DNA of 64,000 bases from Panicum virgatum (taxonomy: Eukaryota > Streptophyta > Magnoliopsida > Poales > Poaceae), in contig NC_053141.1 of assembly GCF_016808335.1 (NCBI RefSeq), positions 23,480,640-23,544,639 on the forward strand. The letters are read 5' to 3'. Below the pieces are notes generated by a model. It was not told the DNA's origin. It saw only the letters and a list, made by a program, of their open reading frames with translations, and did no database searches. How positions within the stretch are numbered: the stretch's first letter is position 1; every line of letters begins with the position of its first letter. A program made the translations under genes and the position numbers. Below are positions 23,417-36,400 of the stretch, in pieces.

Positions 23417-23871
23417 GATACTTCTTCCAGACAATAGTGATGTTGGGGTGGGATGATTTTCACATACGGGCTTCATTGTGAAAATTCATGGCGACGTGTA
23501 TTTTGCTTCCGCTGCTGTACAAAACTCTGCAGTGTTTGTTGTAAATACTCTGAAGTCTTCCGCTGATTATCTCTAAAACTCTGATGTTTAACTAAGAATT
23601 CTCTGAACTTCTGAACTGAAAAGTGGTTTGTTATATAAAGTTTCTTTCAGTTGCTGTAATATAAATAACTTGTGAAATGTTGTAATCTCTGGACTCACCT
23701 TCGAGTGAGTTGTATGCAGCTTTGTTATCGATCCTTGTTCAAGTGGTTTAATCGGGTTTCAACCCGACAGAGCAGCCATTTTACATCGTTTGAAGTGCAG
23801 GGCAGATTAGCTTGTCCTTGTGACATTAATCGCTGCACTTGAGCCGGATTAATCTGGGATGTTCTGCGACA

Positions 23872-26740
23872 CCGGCCCAGATGCCTTGAGAGGGCCAATC
23901 TGAAACTCCATGCAAAAAATTTCGTTCATCATCTCCTCAGTAACCCGAGTGTCGAGCAAGGAAACCAAATATTCCGAGTTAACAAGTTCATCCCTGGTGT
24001 ACAGGGATCTGAAAAACTCTGTGCCCATCGACGCCATTTGATCCGGCACATCGCACCATTGGCCATTACAGGCTTTCAGTTGATGAATCTTGTTCTTCCG
24101 AGCACGCCAGATTGCCTTACAGTGAAAATACTTCGTGTTTTTGTCCCCTTCCTTTAACCATGTGATCCTCGACCTCTGAAGCCACATAATTTCTTCAAGA
24201 GAGCATTTCACTCATAGTCGTGGCTACCTCTTTTGCCTGCCCCCTTTCATCATCTGTCCGGACATTAAGAGATGACAGAAGGGCACGCAGTTCCTCCAAT
24301 TTCCTCATGACTGAGCCAAACTTCTCCCTGTTCCATGCCTATAGGGAGCTCACAACATCACGGAGGGCTGAGGCAACTGAACCCAGGTCCGATCATGGAG
24401 GAGCACCATTCCATACCAATAGAATCACATCGCCCAGCGCCTCATCACGCTCCCACATAATCTCATAGCGTGCAGACTGCGGTTTCCTTCATATGACCGC
24501 GCTAGGTACGATCCTCAGAAGGATTGGGCAATGATCTGAACATGGGGACACCAAATGCTCCACCGACGCCTCTTCAAACATGTTGGACCAGCTAGCAGAA
24601 GCGACCACTCTATCCAACCAGACCCTAACATTCCTGTGACCAAACAGGTTGTTGCCGTAAGTCCATGGCAAGCCGGAGAACCCCAAGTCGTGCAAATCAC
24701 AGGCCTCAAGGGCATCCCCAAAAGATTCCATTTGTCGATCACTCCTCCGTGTTTCTGAGAAATGCTCAAAGTGCTACATCACTTCATTGAAATCATCCAT
24801 CATCACCCACTGTTTGTCCGACTACTTAATCCTCTTCATAAACTCCCATGAAGGTGTCTGTCTTGCACTCGTAGTTCCGCATAGATAAATGCGGCTCTCC
24901 AAGCAGGGTAGAAGGACACTCCTTCATTGAGACATCAATTACCTAATCGGATATGCTGACGAGGCCCACTACCTCCCAAAAGACCGCAACACCACCACTC
25001 CTTCCAACACAGCTCCTGGCTAGACAACCTTTTAAGCCTAGTCGCCAAAGCAGATTCTTCATTTGCTCCTCACTTTGCTTGGTATCTGAGAGGATGAAGA
25101 CTAATTGGGGGTTATATGCCTGCACGAGTATGGCAAGATTGCTAACTGTCCAGGAGTTCCCCTCCCCCCGGCAGTTCCACACTAGTGCATTCATTGCTCG
25201 TGACGAGTCTCCTCCTGAGAACCTGTCAGGTTTGCACTGTGAGGATCGGCAACACAACTGCGCTTCGCAGGCGATTCCCCATCCCTCCTTGATGCCTCAC
25301 AGCCATCAACAGTACCCAGCACGGCCCCATCCATATGCCCATCTTGTGGGCTAACTAGACCTCCTGCGACCAGCCCTCCAAAGCTTTGACTGAATTCAGT
25401 ATAACTGAATTGGCAATCTTCTTGTTCCTTTTTGGCTTATTAATGTCCTTAGCTGCACCTTTCAAGGGATATTTCTTTTCTCCTCCAACGCCCTATTTTG
25501 CCATCTTAGACAATGTCGTCCTTCCATGCATGCTAGGGCATTCCATGTCCTTCGGATCACGGAACCCAACTCCGGAGTTGTCACTGGAGCCCATGAAGGA
25601 GTTTAAGCCCGATACCCTAGCCTGCATCCAGCTCTGTGTTCTGGTCTAATGCTTCCTTCTGCTCTCCCTCCATGGTCATCCTCTGCACATCTTTTATCAG
25701 AGCAGCGGAAATTGTAGCAGGCACTCTCACCGGCGTATCCACCACATCCTAGTCCTGCAACCCAGCCTCCCGCTGCGATCCTCTGGGCGCCTCGCGCTTC
25801 ATAGGGTTGATCGTCGACACACTACCTAGGACATGACATGGTCCTTCCGATTCCCACTGATCACCTTCTCCGTAGCTTCTTAGAGTCAAAGTTGATCAGA
25901 AACCGGTTGTTCCCGAGCTATCTCATCAGCACCGGTTCCTTCCATCCCCACGCTTTGCTGACCTCTAAAAACAAGCCCTAGGTAGAATATTCCTGACCCG
26001 AATAGTATCTAGCGACCGCCATCCACCTATGATTCATTTGCATGGCTTCCTCATCCTCCTCGAACACATACTCTTCCTCCTCTGCCGCCGCATTGTGCCA
26101 AGCAAACAGGCCGCCTGTCAGCACCATCTGTCCTTTTGGCGGAGTTGCCTTCCCCTTACCCTTCCAATCAACGGTAGCTCTAATTGTCCCAACGACGTCA
26201 CTGCCACCGGTGATCAATGCAGAGCCGCTCTACATGCCCGGCGTGGTTTCGGCCACCTCATTTAGCATCTCCTTCTCGTTGTTGTGATCCATTGACAAAC
26301 GTGCGCTTGATTTCACCCTCGGCAGTGATCCACGAGACTGGCTTCGGGTGGGCAGCTTCCTCACCGAAAACCCTTATCACCCCACGTGGAAACGCGAACA
26401 CACAAAACCCTAGGGACCAAGTCAAGAACACAATCGATAGCACATCCAAAAGCCAAACCCTAAAACCTCTTTTATAGCTCGGCAGGGTAAGGCGGCGCCA
26501 CCCGGGGGCGCTTTGGACTCCCGAATACAATGTAATATGGAGATCCCATTCTGAATCCCAACAATACGGGTCCAAACCCGTGCGCCACCTCCGAAGATCA
26601 ACGTTGAACAAGTCCGAACCCGTGGAACCCCAGTCGGGGCCACGCTCTAGTAATCCCAAGGTAGCACCTTGGATCACTGCCCAGCGGATGCCGCCGGCCT
26701 TCATCTGGCCACCGTCAAGGACGAACCTCAGCGCCACCAT
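23872..26740 (-). pseudogene. L1-type LINE remnant (endonuclease and start of RT)
   Basis: The order on the minus strand is as follows. A 5' leader and ORF1-like fragment lies around 26740-25980, with NHRWMAVARYYSG at 26040-25990. The endonuclease N-terminus is at 25197-24943 (NALVWNCRGEGNSWTV, then VFILSDTKQ). The endonuclease C-terminus is at 24731-24489 (GFSGLPWTYGN, then RVWLDRVVAS and SDHCPILL). The pre-RT linker is at 24211-23880 (RSRITWLKEGDKNTKYFHCK, then GPLKASGP). Stops and frameshifts interrupt it throughout. The RT core is missing because sequence ends at the LTR A junction (23871/23872). It was once an autonomous non-LTR retrotransposon. Confidence 0.75.
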
Positions 26741-26834
26741 TGAGATCGCCCACCTATCGCCGAAACGCCTGCTCTGTCATTTCCAAATCCATTTTAATGA
26801 TTGGCTCGATTTGACGTGTGGATTGAAGGTAATG

Positions 26835-27058
26835 CTGAAATTATAGGTTGTTTGACTTTTTTATTCTAAATTTGACCACTTGTTTTATTTAAAAATTTGT
26901 GTAAATTATCACTTTTTTATTGTGGTTTGCTTTACTAATATAAACTCTTCAAAAATGACTTAGTTTTGACTAATTTTTTTGAATAAAATGAGTGGTCAAA
27001 CTTAAGGCGAAAAAACTCAAATCACCTATAATTTGAAATTTGAAACAGAGTAACTACA
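26835..27058. mobile_element. Stowaway-like MITE, ends worn
   Basis: The left arm AAATTATAGGTTGTTTGACTT and the inverted right arm AAATTATAGGTGATTTGAGTT face each other. Inner matches (TTTGACCACT on both sides) give an AT-rich hairpin of about 220 bp. This is the common grass type with CTCCGTTTCAAATTATAGG ends; here only the right end retains CTGTTTCAAATTTCAAATT. The target duplication is not clear. Confidence 0.6.
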
Positions 27059-27407
27059 GTTCTCAGGTGCAGAGCTAATAGGGAGAGCTCACTGGCGGGA
27101 GCGTGAGGATGCACCAGCACGACACAGCATCGAGCTCGAACGCGGGAAAACCAGGACTAGAGCGAGGAGAAAGGTTGAAGATGAGAGGTTGACATATGGA
27201 CCCCACGTCCCCACATGACGTTCAAATAGCTTGCCAAATGGTCTCAGTTTTTTAGAAAACCAGCTTTTCGGGAGCAAAACCAAAGCCAGCTTTCAGAAAA
27301 CTATAGCTCAAACGGACATGCCAAATCTAGAATAAAATCAGCATCCAGATCTTACAACAGGCAAAAAAAAAAACTAATGAGGGAGTGGTGTACATTTTGG
27401 TGAGGGT

Positions 27408-30400
27408 TCACATGGCATCTGCATCTCCAGACATGAGGCCATCGATAGCCATGTCATCTGCATATCATACTCCATGTTGGTTCCTCCAACAATGGTTGTG
27501 CTCCGAAGACCGTGCATGGCCATCTGCTACGACATCAAAAGAAGAAAAAAAAGGAACGTGTTAAACAATTTCAGCTACAAGCATTCAATACAAGTAAAAA
27601 GTTAATTTACGACCCCGTACAAACAGTTTGTCCATTTGAACCTGAACAAAAAATTTAACTGAATTAGCCCTCCCATACTATTTCAGTTGATACATTCTGT
27701 GATTTCTACCTTTCTCTACAAACAAGCTGAGTTTCAAGTAAAATTTTCTAAATTGCTAAAGGGCATGATATCCTATGTTAGAAAAAAAAAACTTTTTTCA
27801 TCATTACTTTCATGGAACTTTGCATCTCTAAGGTTAGTTTAGTATCAGATGCTCCTAACTGTGTGTTTTTTAACATAAGCTATTGTGTTCTATTGGCCCA
27901 TTGAAATTTGTACGTGGAGAAACAAAAAGAAAAACCTCAATAGGCGGTAGAATGGAGAAGTTAAAATGGTTCTATGGAGAAAATCACCATTTAGAGTGGC
28001 AAGCGGACAAAGTGGATTATTTGGGATGGTAAAATGAACTTTTTTCCTGCAGGATATTACTTTAAGCGCATTACTCAGCCCAAATCCTATACGATTTACA
28101 AGTTTGTATTCAAAGTGGAAAGTCAACATTAAATACTTTACAGGAGCACTTCAACTGTCCCATTTGACATATCACATTCATAGGAATTGTTCAGAATGTG
28201 TTGCAGGAGTTGACTAAAAAGCTAAGATTCATCCTCATAGAGTACAGACAAGAAAAAATTCCATCCAAGCACGGCTAAGAGCGCACTCACAATATAGAAC
28301 ATATGGATTTTGTGGTTATGGTTGAGGAAAGAAGAATAATGCACTACACATATCACCCTCACCATCAGTCGCCTCAGCAAGCCTTGCAATTGCATCGATT
28401 AATGATTGTTCATGCTCCTGCCAGAATATCTGTTAGTTCAGGAGAAAGGGCACCCCAATAACGTTCAGCACACGCTGTTTACCTTCAGCACCTTCTTGGC
28501 CCTCTCCATCTCAAGGGGGTCAGGGTTGCCAGCACTGAAAACCCGCTCCACCTACATGTGCAGATCATCATGATAAAACAGACAAGTCCGTAGGATTCTA
28601 AACCAATAAGCTGAGTTCCTTCCAAACAAACCTCCTTTATGAGTGTCTCTGTATGAAGAATTTCTATGTAGTCAGAACTCTTCTTCCCAACACCATTTTG
28701 CGTAGGTGGATAATCTTTCTTAAATGAATTCTTTTGGGGGCCCCTACCTCTTCCGGCACCTAACATGGGGCCAACACGACTGGTTGACTTCTTAACACCA
28801 TGAACGGGAGCACCACGACCTAGAAGGTCTAAATCAGGCTCCTCACCTTCCCATCTTACATCCTCAGGTGCCATCTGCAGCGAAGATGACAAAAAAAAAA
28901 TCATGCATACATTACACTGTAGGCCTTTTGCTTGCTGTTTAACTAATGAAATTGTTCAAGAAATGTGTTCAGTTGTTAATGTTACTGTGATGGTCTACTC
29001 TTAATTCTATTATGATGGAGGTCATTCATTTATAGTCCTTAACTAACTAGTTCGTGAATGTTGGAGTATATTGAGCCCATGTATAGAGGCTCATCTAGAG
29101 GCCCATGTATAGGAACTATATATCCCACCCTTCTAGGGTTTGGAGGAATACAAGCCATTATTCTCTCCTACATGGTATCAGCTAGCTCTTCCTCTAGCTG
29201 CTGCTGCCGCCGGCACCATGGCCAGCCGGCCGCCGGTGCTGCCCCTCCTCCCTCCCTTCCCTCTCCTTCCCTCCCGCCTGGAACCAGGGCGCCGCCTCCC
29301 TCTGCTGCCGACGCAGGCTCTGCACGGCCGCTCTTCGCGCTGGCCACCGCCGCCGGCGCGGACCAGGCCAGCTCGGGCGCAGGATCCGCCCCCCAGGGTG
29401 CTGCCCGCACAGGTGCAGGCGCGGCCGGCCACGAGACCCCCGCCGCCGGATCCGCCCCTGCATCCTCTGCTCCGCGCGCTGCTGATCCCGGCCCCTGCCT
29501 GGCCGCGCGCCGCCCCTTGGCGCCGCCATTGTGCCTTGCGCGGCCGGCGGCACCTTGCTGCAGCCGGCCGGCCCCGGGACCCCGACGGCACTCGCAGCCG
29601 TCCTGGACGCCGCTGCCGCCGGATCCCAGGGGGCGTGGCCGCTGCCTGCCTCCTGCCCAGGAGCGTGTGCAACTCCTCCTGGTGCTGCTCGCGAGTGATG
29701 CGTCCTAGCAGAGCAGGCGCTTGCCGGTGTGGTGCACCCCAAGTGGGCCGCGGGCCCAGCCTCCGGCCTGCAGCAGCAACTTGCTGGGCTGCCAGCTTGC
29801 GAGCCCGCCGGCCCACGGGCGCAGGCCGCCGCCGCCAGCGTGCCAGCCGCCGCCGCCCACGCCGCTCGAGGGCGCGCCCACGCCGTCCGCTGCCCGCCTC
29901 GCGGCCACCCTGCGAGACCTCGAGGCCAAGCTCGCGCGGGCGCACGCAGCGCAGGCCGCCGCCAGGCCCGCCGCGCAGGCCGCGCGGACGGCCGTGGCTG
30001 CGCCCGCGGTGCCTCTGCCCGTGCTGCCTGCGTTTGGTATGCCCCCCGCAGACGCGCCGTTCGCCGACGCCGCCTTCCGCAGGCAGCCGATCACCGCCGG
30101 AGCTGCTACGGTCGACGACGCTCTCGCCGCGGCCCTCCTCGCCGCCAAGTCCGAGGCTTCGGCGGCTCAGGAGCGAGCCCGCGCGGCTACCCTCGCTTGG
30201 GAGCGCGAGCGCTCTGCGGCCGACGCTCTCACTCGTCGGGTCGCCGTCCCGCCCGTCATCCCCTTCACCGAGCACGGCGCTTCGTCCTCCCACCAGGCTC
30301 CGCCCTCTGGATCTGGGCCCCGGATCGACCCGCCCGACCCCCTCCTTGGTGCTCCTCTCACCGGCCAGACCGGGGGTGGGGGAGGCCGAGGGCGGAGGGG

Positions 30401-33400
30401 ACGTGGTGGTGGTGCTCGGGGCACTCCGGACCCGACTCCGGCTCCCACTCCTGCCAGGGCGCATCCCGATGTGGCCGTTTCAGGGTCAGGGGCAGCCCCA
30501 GCCGGCGGCCATGCTCGCCGCTGCTGCTCCCCTGTTCGCGCCGTCCTGGACCCTGCCCGCTCCACCCAGCCAGCAGCCGACCTGGCCGGGGGGTGGGACC
30601 AGGCCGCACTGGCGCAGTCCTTCAGCGCCATGGGGCGGACGCCGCTGGTCAGCACCGAGTGAATCGCCGACTCGGGTGCCTCCTTACACACCACCCCAGA
30701 TGCCGGTATCCTCTCTTCTGTCCGACCCCCACACCCCTCTTGTCCTTCTTCCATTATGGTTGGTGACGGGTCATACCTTCCTGTCACCGCCGTGGGTTCT
30801 GCTCCTGGTTTTTTTCTTCTTCCCAATATCCTTGTTGCTCCTCAGATGGTTCATAACCTTCTTTCCATTTGTCAGTTTACAGCTGACAATTCTTGTTCCA
30901 TCGAGTTTGATTCTTCTGGCCTCACTGTAAAGGATTCGGCCTCTCGGCGTCCGCTACTCCGGTGTGACAGCACGGGGCCCCTTTACACCCTTCGCCTTCC
31001 TTCTTCCGCTGCACCACTTTCGCCTTCTTCTTCGTCTGCCGCTTTTGCCGCGACACCGTCTTCCACCACCTGGCACCGCCGTCTTGGTCACCCCGGCCGC
31101 GACGTTCTGGCTCAGCTCAGTCGTCGTACATATGTTCCTTGTACCACGGCTCCTGCTGAGCACCTCTGTCATGCGTGCCAGTTTGGTCGTCATGTTCGAC
31201 GTTCTTTTTCTTCTTCGCATGCTGCGCATGCCTTTGATTTTGTTCACTGTGACCTGTGGACCTCTTCTGTTCTTAGCCTTTCTGGCTACAAATACTATCT
31301 GATGGTGGTCGATGATTTCTCACTACTCTTCCCTTGCGCGCCAAGTCTGAGACCTTCCCCACCCTCCTCCATTTCTTTGCCTGGGTGTTCACTCAGTTCG
31401 GCCTCACCATTAAGGCCGTCCAGTGTGACAACGAGTGTGAGCTCGATAACTCCACCTCCCGTTCCTTCTTCCTCTCTCGGGGTGTTCAGTTGCGTATGTC
31501 TTGTCCGTATACCTCTCCTCAGATCGGCAAGGCTGAGCGGATGATTCGCACGACAAACGACGTCGTGCGCACCCTTCTGATCCAGGCCTCTCTGCCCCCG
31601 CGCTTCTGGGCGGAGAGCCTCCACACCGCCACCTACTTGTTTAACCGCCTTCCGTCCACTGATTCTCCTGCTCCCACTCCACACCACGCTCTTTTCGGTA
31701 CCCCTCCTCGCTACGACCACTTTCGGGTCTTCGGGTGTGCGTGTTACCCTAACACCTCCGCCACTGCTCCTCACAAGCTGGCACCCCGCTCGACTCGGTG
31801 TGTGTTCCTTGGTTACTCCCCTGACCACAAGGGGTACCGATGCTTTGACCTCACTTCTCGCCGCGTCCTGATCTCCCGACATGTCGTCTTTGACGAGTCG
31901 GATTTCCCCTACTCCACCTCCACACCTTCTCCTGACCCCGAGCTGGAGTCCCTCTTTCCTACTGACCCGGTGGTTCAGCCACCTTTACCTGTCTTTCCTT
32001 TCCCTATAGATTTTCCCGACACACCGGCACCGCTTCCGGTGATCCCTGCTGCGCCACGCGCGGCCCCGGTGCCCGCGGTCGCGCCACGCGCGGCCCCCGG
32101 ACCTCCGGTCGTGCCGCGCGCGGACCCAGTGTCTCCTGCTGCGCCACGCGCGGCCCCGGTGCCTCCCCCTGCACCTGCGCGGTACGCCTAGCCGGTGCAG
32201 ATGTACCGGCGTCGTTCGGCACCGACACCGGCGCCGCAGCGGTACGCTGAGCTGGTAAAGGTGTACCGACGTCGTTCGGCGCCGACACTAGCGCCGCCTC
32301 CTACTCCGGAGGCTCCTGCGACGCCTACACCGGAGCCGTCGCCACCGCCGACTCCGCCGGCTCCCTCTCGAGCCGAGCCGATGTACCACCCGCCAGTCAT
32401 CCACCGGGATCCTCGGCATATCTATCCCATGCTGACTCGGCGGATGGCGTCAACTCTCTCCGTCACCGAGGGAGAGCCGCGAGTCTCTCCGCGATGCCTT
32501 GGCGGATCCTCACTGGCGTCGCGCGATGGAAGAGGAGTACGCGGCTCTTCTTGCCAACCAGACGTTGAACCTCGTGCCGCGTCTGTCTGGCTGCAATGTG
32601 GTGACTGGCAAGTGGATCTGGACGCATAAGCGTCGGGCTGATGGCACTCTGGAGTGCTACAAGGCTCGTTGGGTTCTTCGGGGGTTCACACAACGGCCTG
32701 GTGTGGACTATGACAAGACCTTCAGTCCAATCGTGAAGCCCGCAACGGGGCGCACGGTCCTCTCACTTGAGCTCTCGCGCTCCTGGCCTGTGCACCAGCT
32801 GGACGTGAAGAATGCGTTTCTTCACGGCACTGTCAGAGACTGTCTACTGCTCTCAACCAGCGGGGTTTGTGAACTCGAGTCGTCCGGATATGGTCTGCCG
32901 GCTCAACAAGTCTCAAAATGGTCTGAAGCAGGCTCCTCGTGCTTGGTACTCTCGGTTCGCCACATTCTTGCTGATATTGGGGTTCACCGAGGCCAAGTCT
33001 GACACGTCTCTCTTCATCTACCGCCGTGGGGATGAGACTGCATATCTGCTGCTCTATGTCGATGACATTGTGCTCACCGCCTCCAGTCAGCGATTGCTTC
33101 AGAGTGTCATTTCATCTCTGCAGCAGGAGTTTGCTATGAAGGATCTGGGTCAGCTCCGCCACTTCTTGGGCGTCACTGTTGAGCCTCGCCCGTCTGGCCT
33201 TCTCTTTCACCAGCTGTAGTACGCACTTGATATTCTGCAGCGGGCTGGGATGATTGATTGCAAGCCCTGCTCCACTCCTGTCGACACTCAGGCAAAGCTG
33301 TTTGCTGATCTGGGTGATCCGGTGGCTGATTCTACTGCCTACCGGAGTCTGGCCGGCGCTTTGCAGTACCTCACCTTCACCAGGCCGGACCTCACCTACG

Positions 33401-36400
33401 CTGTTCAACAGGTCTGTCTCCATATGCATGATCCCCGGGAGTCACATCTTGTTGCGCTGAAGCGTCTCCTTCGGTACGTCCGTGGCACTATGGACCTCGG
33501 CCTGGTGCTTCACCGCTCGTCCTCTGCTGAGCTGGTGGTCTACACCGACGCTGACTGGGCTGGCTGCCCGGACACTCGTCGCTCCACTTCCGGCTACGCC
33601 GTCTTCCTAGGCGGCAACCTGGTCTCCTGGTCGTCCAAGCGACAGTCGGTTGTCTCCCGCTCCAGTGCCGAAGCGAAGTACCGGGCTGTCGCAATCGGAG
33701 ATGTTCGGGTACTCCATGTCCCGACTACCTCCCAGTTTGCTGACATCTTCACCAAGGGGCTGCCCTCCTCGACCTTCTCGGAGTTTCGATCCAGCCTCAA
33801 CGTAGCCGGTGGCTAGTTGTGGCTGCGGGGGGTTTTTGCCCTTGTACTTTCTTCTTGTCCAGTCTTGAACACCGCTGCGTCGGTAGTTCAGACTGCGGGG
33901 GGTGTTAGCTTTCTTGTTGTCTAGTCTTGAACACCGCTGCGCCGGTAGTTCAGACTGCGGGGGGGGGGGGGTGTTGGAGTATATTGAGCCCTTGTATAGA
34001 GGCCCATCTAGAGGCCCATGTATAGAAACTATATATCCCACCCTTCTAGGGTTTGGAAAAATACAAGCCACTATTCTCTCCTACTGGTGTTTCAAGGAAA
34101 CAAAATCAAGACCAGGGTTCTTGGAATTTCTCGATTGTATTGCTGGTCAAGTCCAGTTTTGAAACTATGGGACAAATATGACTTAATCAAAGCATATCTG
34201 ACACTTCAATGAGAATTTTCAGTTGAGAACAAGTACATTTTTTTTCTCAGGAAATATGATTGTGATATATAACAAGAATATCCAATCTTTGTGTATGTAC
34301 CTTAAACAAATTAAGAAATGCGACATAGCATACTCATCAGCTAAGCTTTGGAGGTTATATGATTCGCTGCTCCACATCCATGGCAGTCAAAACAAATGTA
34401 ACTTGGCATAGTTCGAGAAAATATTGTGTTCACAAGTGGATGGCAGAACTCAAATATGGGTGGCTTGCTACACCATATCCTAGAAACAAAACTTTAGACA
34501 CAGAAGGTAGTGATGAGTGTAGCTGTGGACCATGGTTTTTAAGGTGGCAAGGCGAGCCGTGGGGAGCCACTCATTCAAGTTTCCTAGGCATCGCCTAGGC
34601 AAGCATAAGGCGTGGCAAGGCGACGCCATATGATTATTACAAACTTCAAAGCAGGAGCATGGTTTAGGGATAAAAAGGAAAATGAAAAAAAATAAAAGGA
34701 GGACAAGGAACAAAAAAGGCCCAGCCCAGCTGACAGCCCATAAAAGCCCTCCCCAACTATCGTGAACTATCTAGGGCTGACCCTGCTCCTCTCCAGGTGC
34801 CTCTTCCTCCCGATACTGCTCCTCTCCAACCTCCAAGTGCCTCTTCTCCCTCCCGATCCTGTTCTCCATGTCCACTGCTGGAGCCGCCTCCTTCCAGATT
34901 TCCCCTCCGTTTCCTCACTGTTGCTGCCACCCCCTTCTAGATCTCCCCTCCCTTTCCCTCTCACTGCCGCCGTCGCTCCCCTTCTAGATCCCTATGCGAG
35001 ATCCCCTGCTTCTGCCCTTCGAGAGCCAGAACCGAAGGGGATGGAAGCAGAAATGAGTCGTTAGCTTTGCCTGGTCCTCCTCCAGTTCTTCCTCTCTCCT
35101 ACCTCCCCTGATCTCTCATTTTGCTGATTTTTGGTTGTGGCGTCCAGGATACCCAGGTTTTTTCAGCACCAGGACGCCTAGGAGACGACTTAAAAACCAT
35201 GCTGTGGACCCAGAAAAGCCCATGAGAAAACATGCATCTTTGCTATACTTCTCTCACAGAGCACCACCAGTTGGATTCCAAGGTCATTGACATAAAGAAT
35301 TTTGAGATAAGGGCTACTCTTTTTGCTTTCGTATAATATTATAATTATCAGGTACTGCCATATCATTAACAAGGATAATCTACTTTTGGTCCACCCCACC
35401 CACCACCAAAAAAAAGTTTCACTTTCATCCCTCAGTTAAAACCAGATAAAAAGCTGATTCTTGACTCTCAATGTCAGCGCAAATTATCACAGAAGGCAAG
35501 CTTTGTGGGTGCTTTTGGGTGATATAGCAGCCAAATCATCCACATGGAGATGCAAGAGTACTACAGGAGGGGTGATGTGGGTGTCCCAGCAAAAGTTGGT
35601 GATGTGGCTACCACATCACTTAAAACCACCCAAATAACCAACCTTAGGACATAGTTTATGTCAGTTTTGACAGTTGAGTTACATATTTTATAGGACATGA
35701 GAACAAGTCAAACCGAGTCAAGAGAACAAGTCAAACCGAGTCAAGAGTCAAGGGAAAGAAAATAGACTTTTCTTCATTGGCAGTGACAAGTAATTACCTC
35801 CTTAAAATCAACCCACTCCCATGTCTCGTGTGCTGTATTCATGTCATAAACAAGTGCATAGAGATCCTACAATTAATCATAGTAACTTGATTAATTATAT
35901 GAACCAATACAAGTGATAGCTGTGACCTGTTAGAAATAAGACTTACCTTTGCAGCATCATAATCAGTTATTACAGCTTCATAAAAACTATTATCATCAGG
36001 CCACCGAGTCATGACTTTACGGCCGATTAACGGATTTAATTGTGCTCCTTCAGAAGGAAGGCCAGAAGTATTTCTATTAATAACTGATCCCCGCCCACTA
36101 GGACCAGCAGAAAATGGCATAGATTTGACTGCAGAGCCACCAGGTATCTTCTGGCCCTTGAAGCACAATTAGTTACCCAAAAAATAACAATATCACATTA
36201 CAAAATTACAAGCACAAAATTAACTGCAGATGTTTCAACCATCACTTACTGGTTTGGTCTTTTTCACTTTTGTGACAGGTGGAGCTGCCTTTTTAGCTCC
36301 TGAAGATGATGGTTGCATTGGTGCAGGTAAAGCCTGTGAGTGCATAGCAGATGGCGCAGGTACAGATGCAGAGGGAATGGGTTGAGACGTCTTTTGCCTC

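Larger units (their letters stand above)
19340..23871 (+). mobile_element. LTR copy A of the long-LTR family, with nested solo LTR
   Basis: This aligns in order with LTR B: promoter block CTCGCCCAGG (19592), the ADG..Y..LV exon (20830), the TAGGTACC block (22488), the AAGC(A/G)TTTGAA..AGCCACAT block (22722), the TATACTCA block (23310), a TGTAATCTCTGG polyadenylation-side block (23682), and a terminus GGATGTTCTGCGACA ending at 23871. The left end is not clear; the first 250 bp do not match B. The DNA after 23871 is LINE sequence rather than a primer-binding site, so this is a solo LTR or the 3' LTR of a deleted element. Confidence 0.65.
29059..34085 (+). mobile_element. Defective Copia retrotransposon with 114-bp LTRs
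   Basis: Very short LTRs lie at 29059-29172 and 33972-34085 (about 7 of 114 positions differ). A primer-binding site TGGTATCAGC (29173-29182, initiator-Met type) follows the 5' LTR. A G-run of about 15 (33957-33971) precedes the 3' LTR as polypurine tract. Protease, integrase, RT and RNase H occur in Copia order. It lies in intron 6 of EML copy 2, antisense to that gene. The flanks do not show a clean 5-bp duplication (GTGAA left, GGTGT right). The interior is very GC-rich (maize-like codon bias) compared with the flanks. Confidence 0.85.

Noticed and set aside
29140..30930. Very long overlapping ORFs (up to ~600 codons) on both strands
   Set aside because: These are stop-poor frames caused by high GC content inside the Copia element. 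Only the frame continuous with the protease motif at 30663 makes sense.
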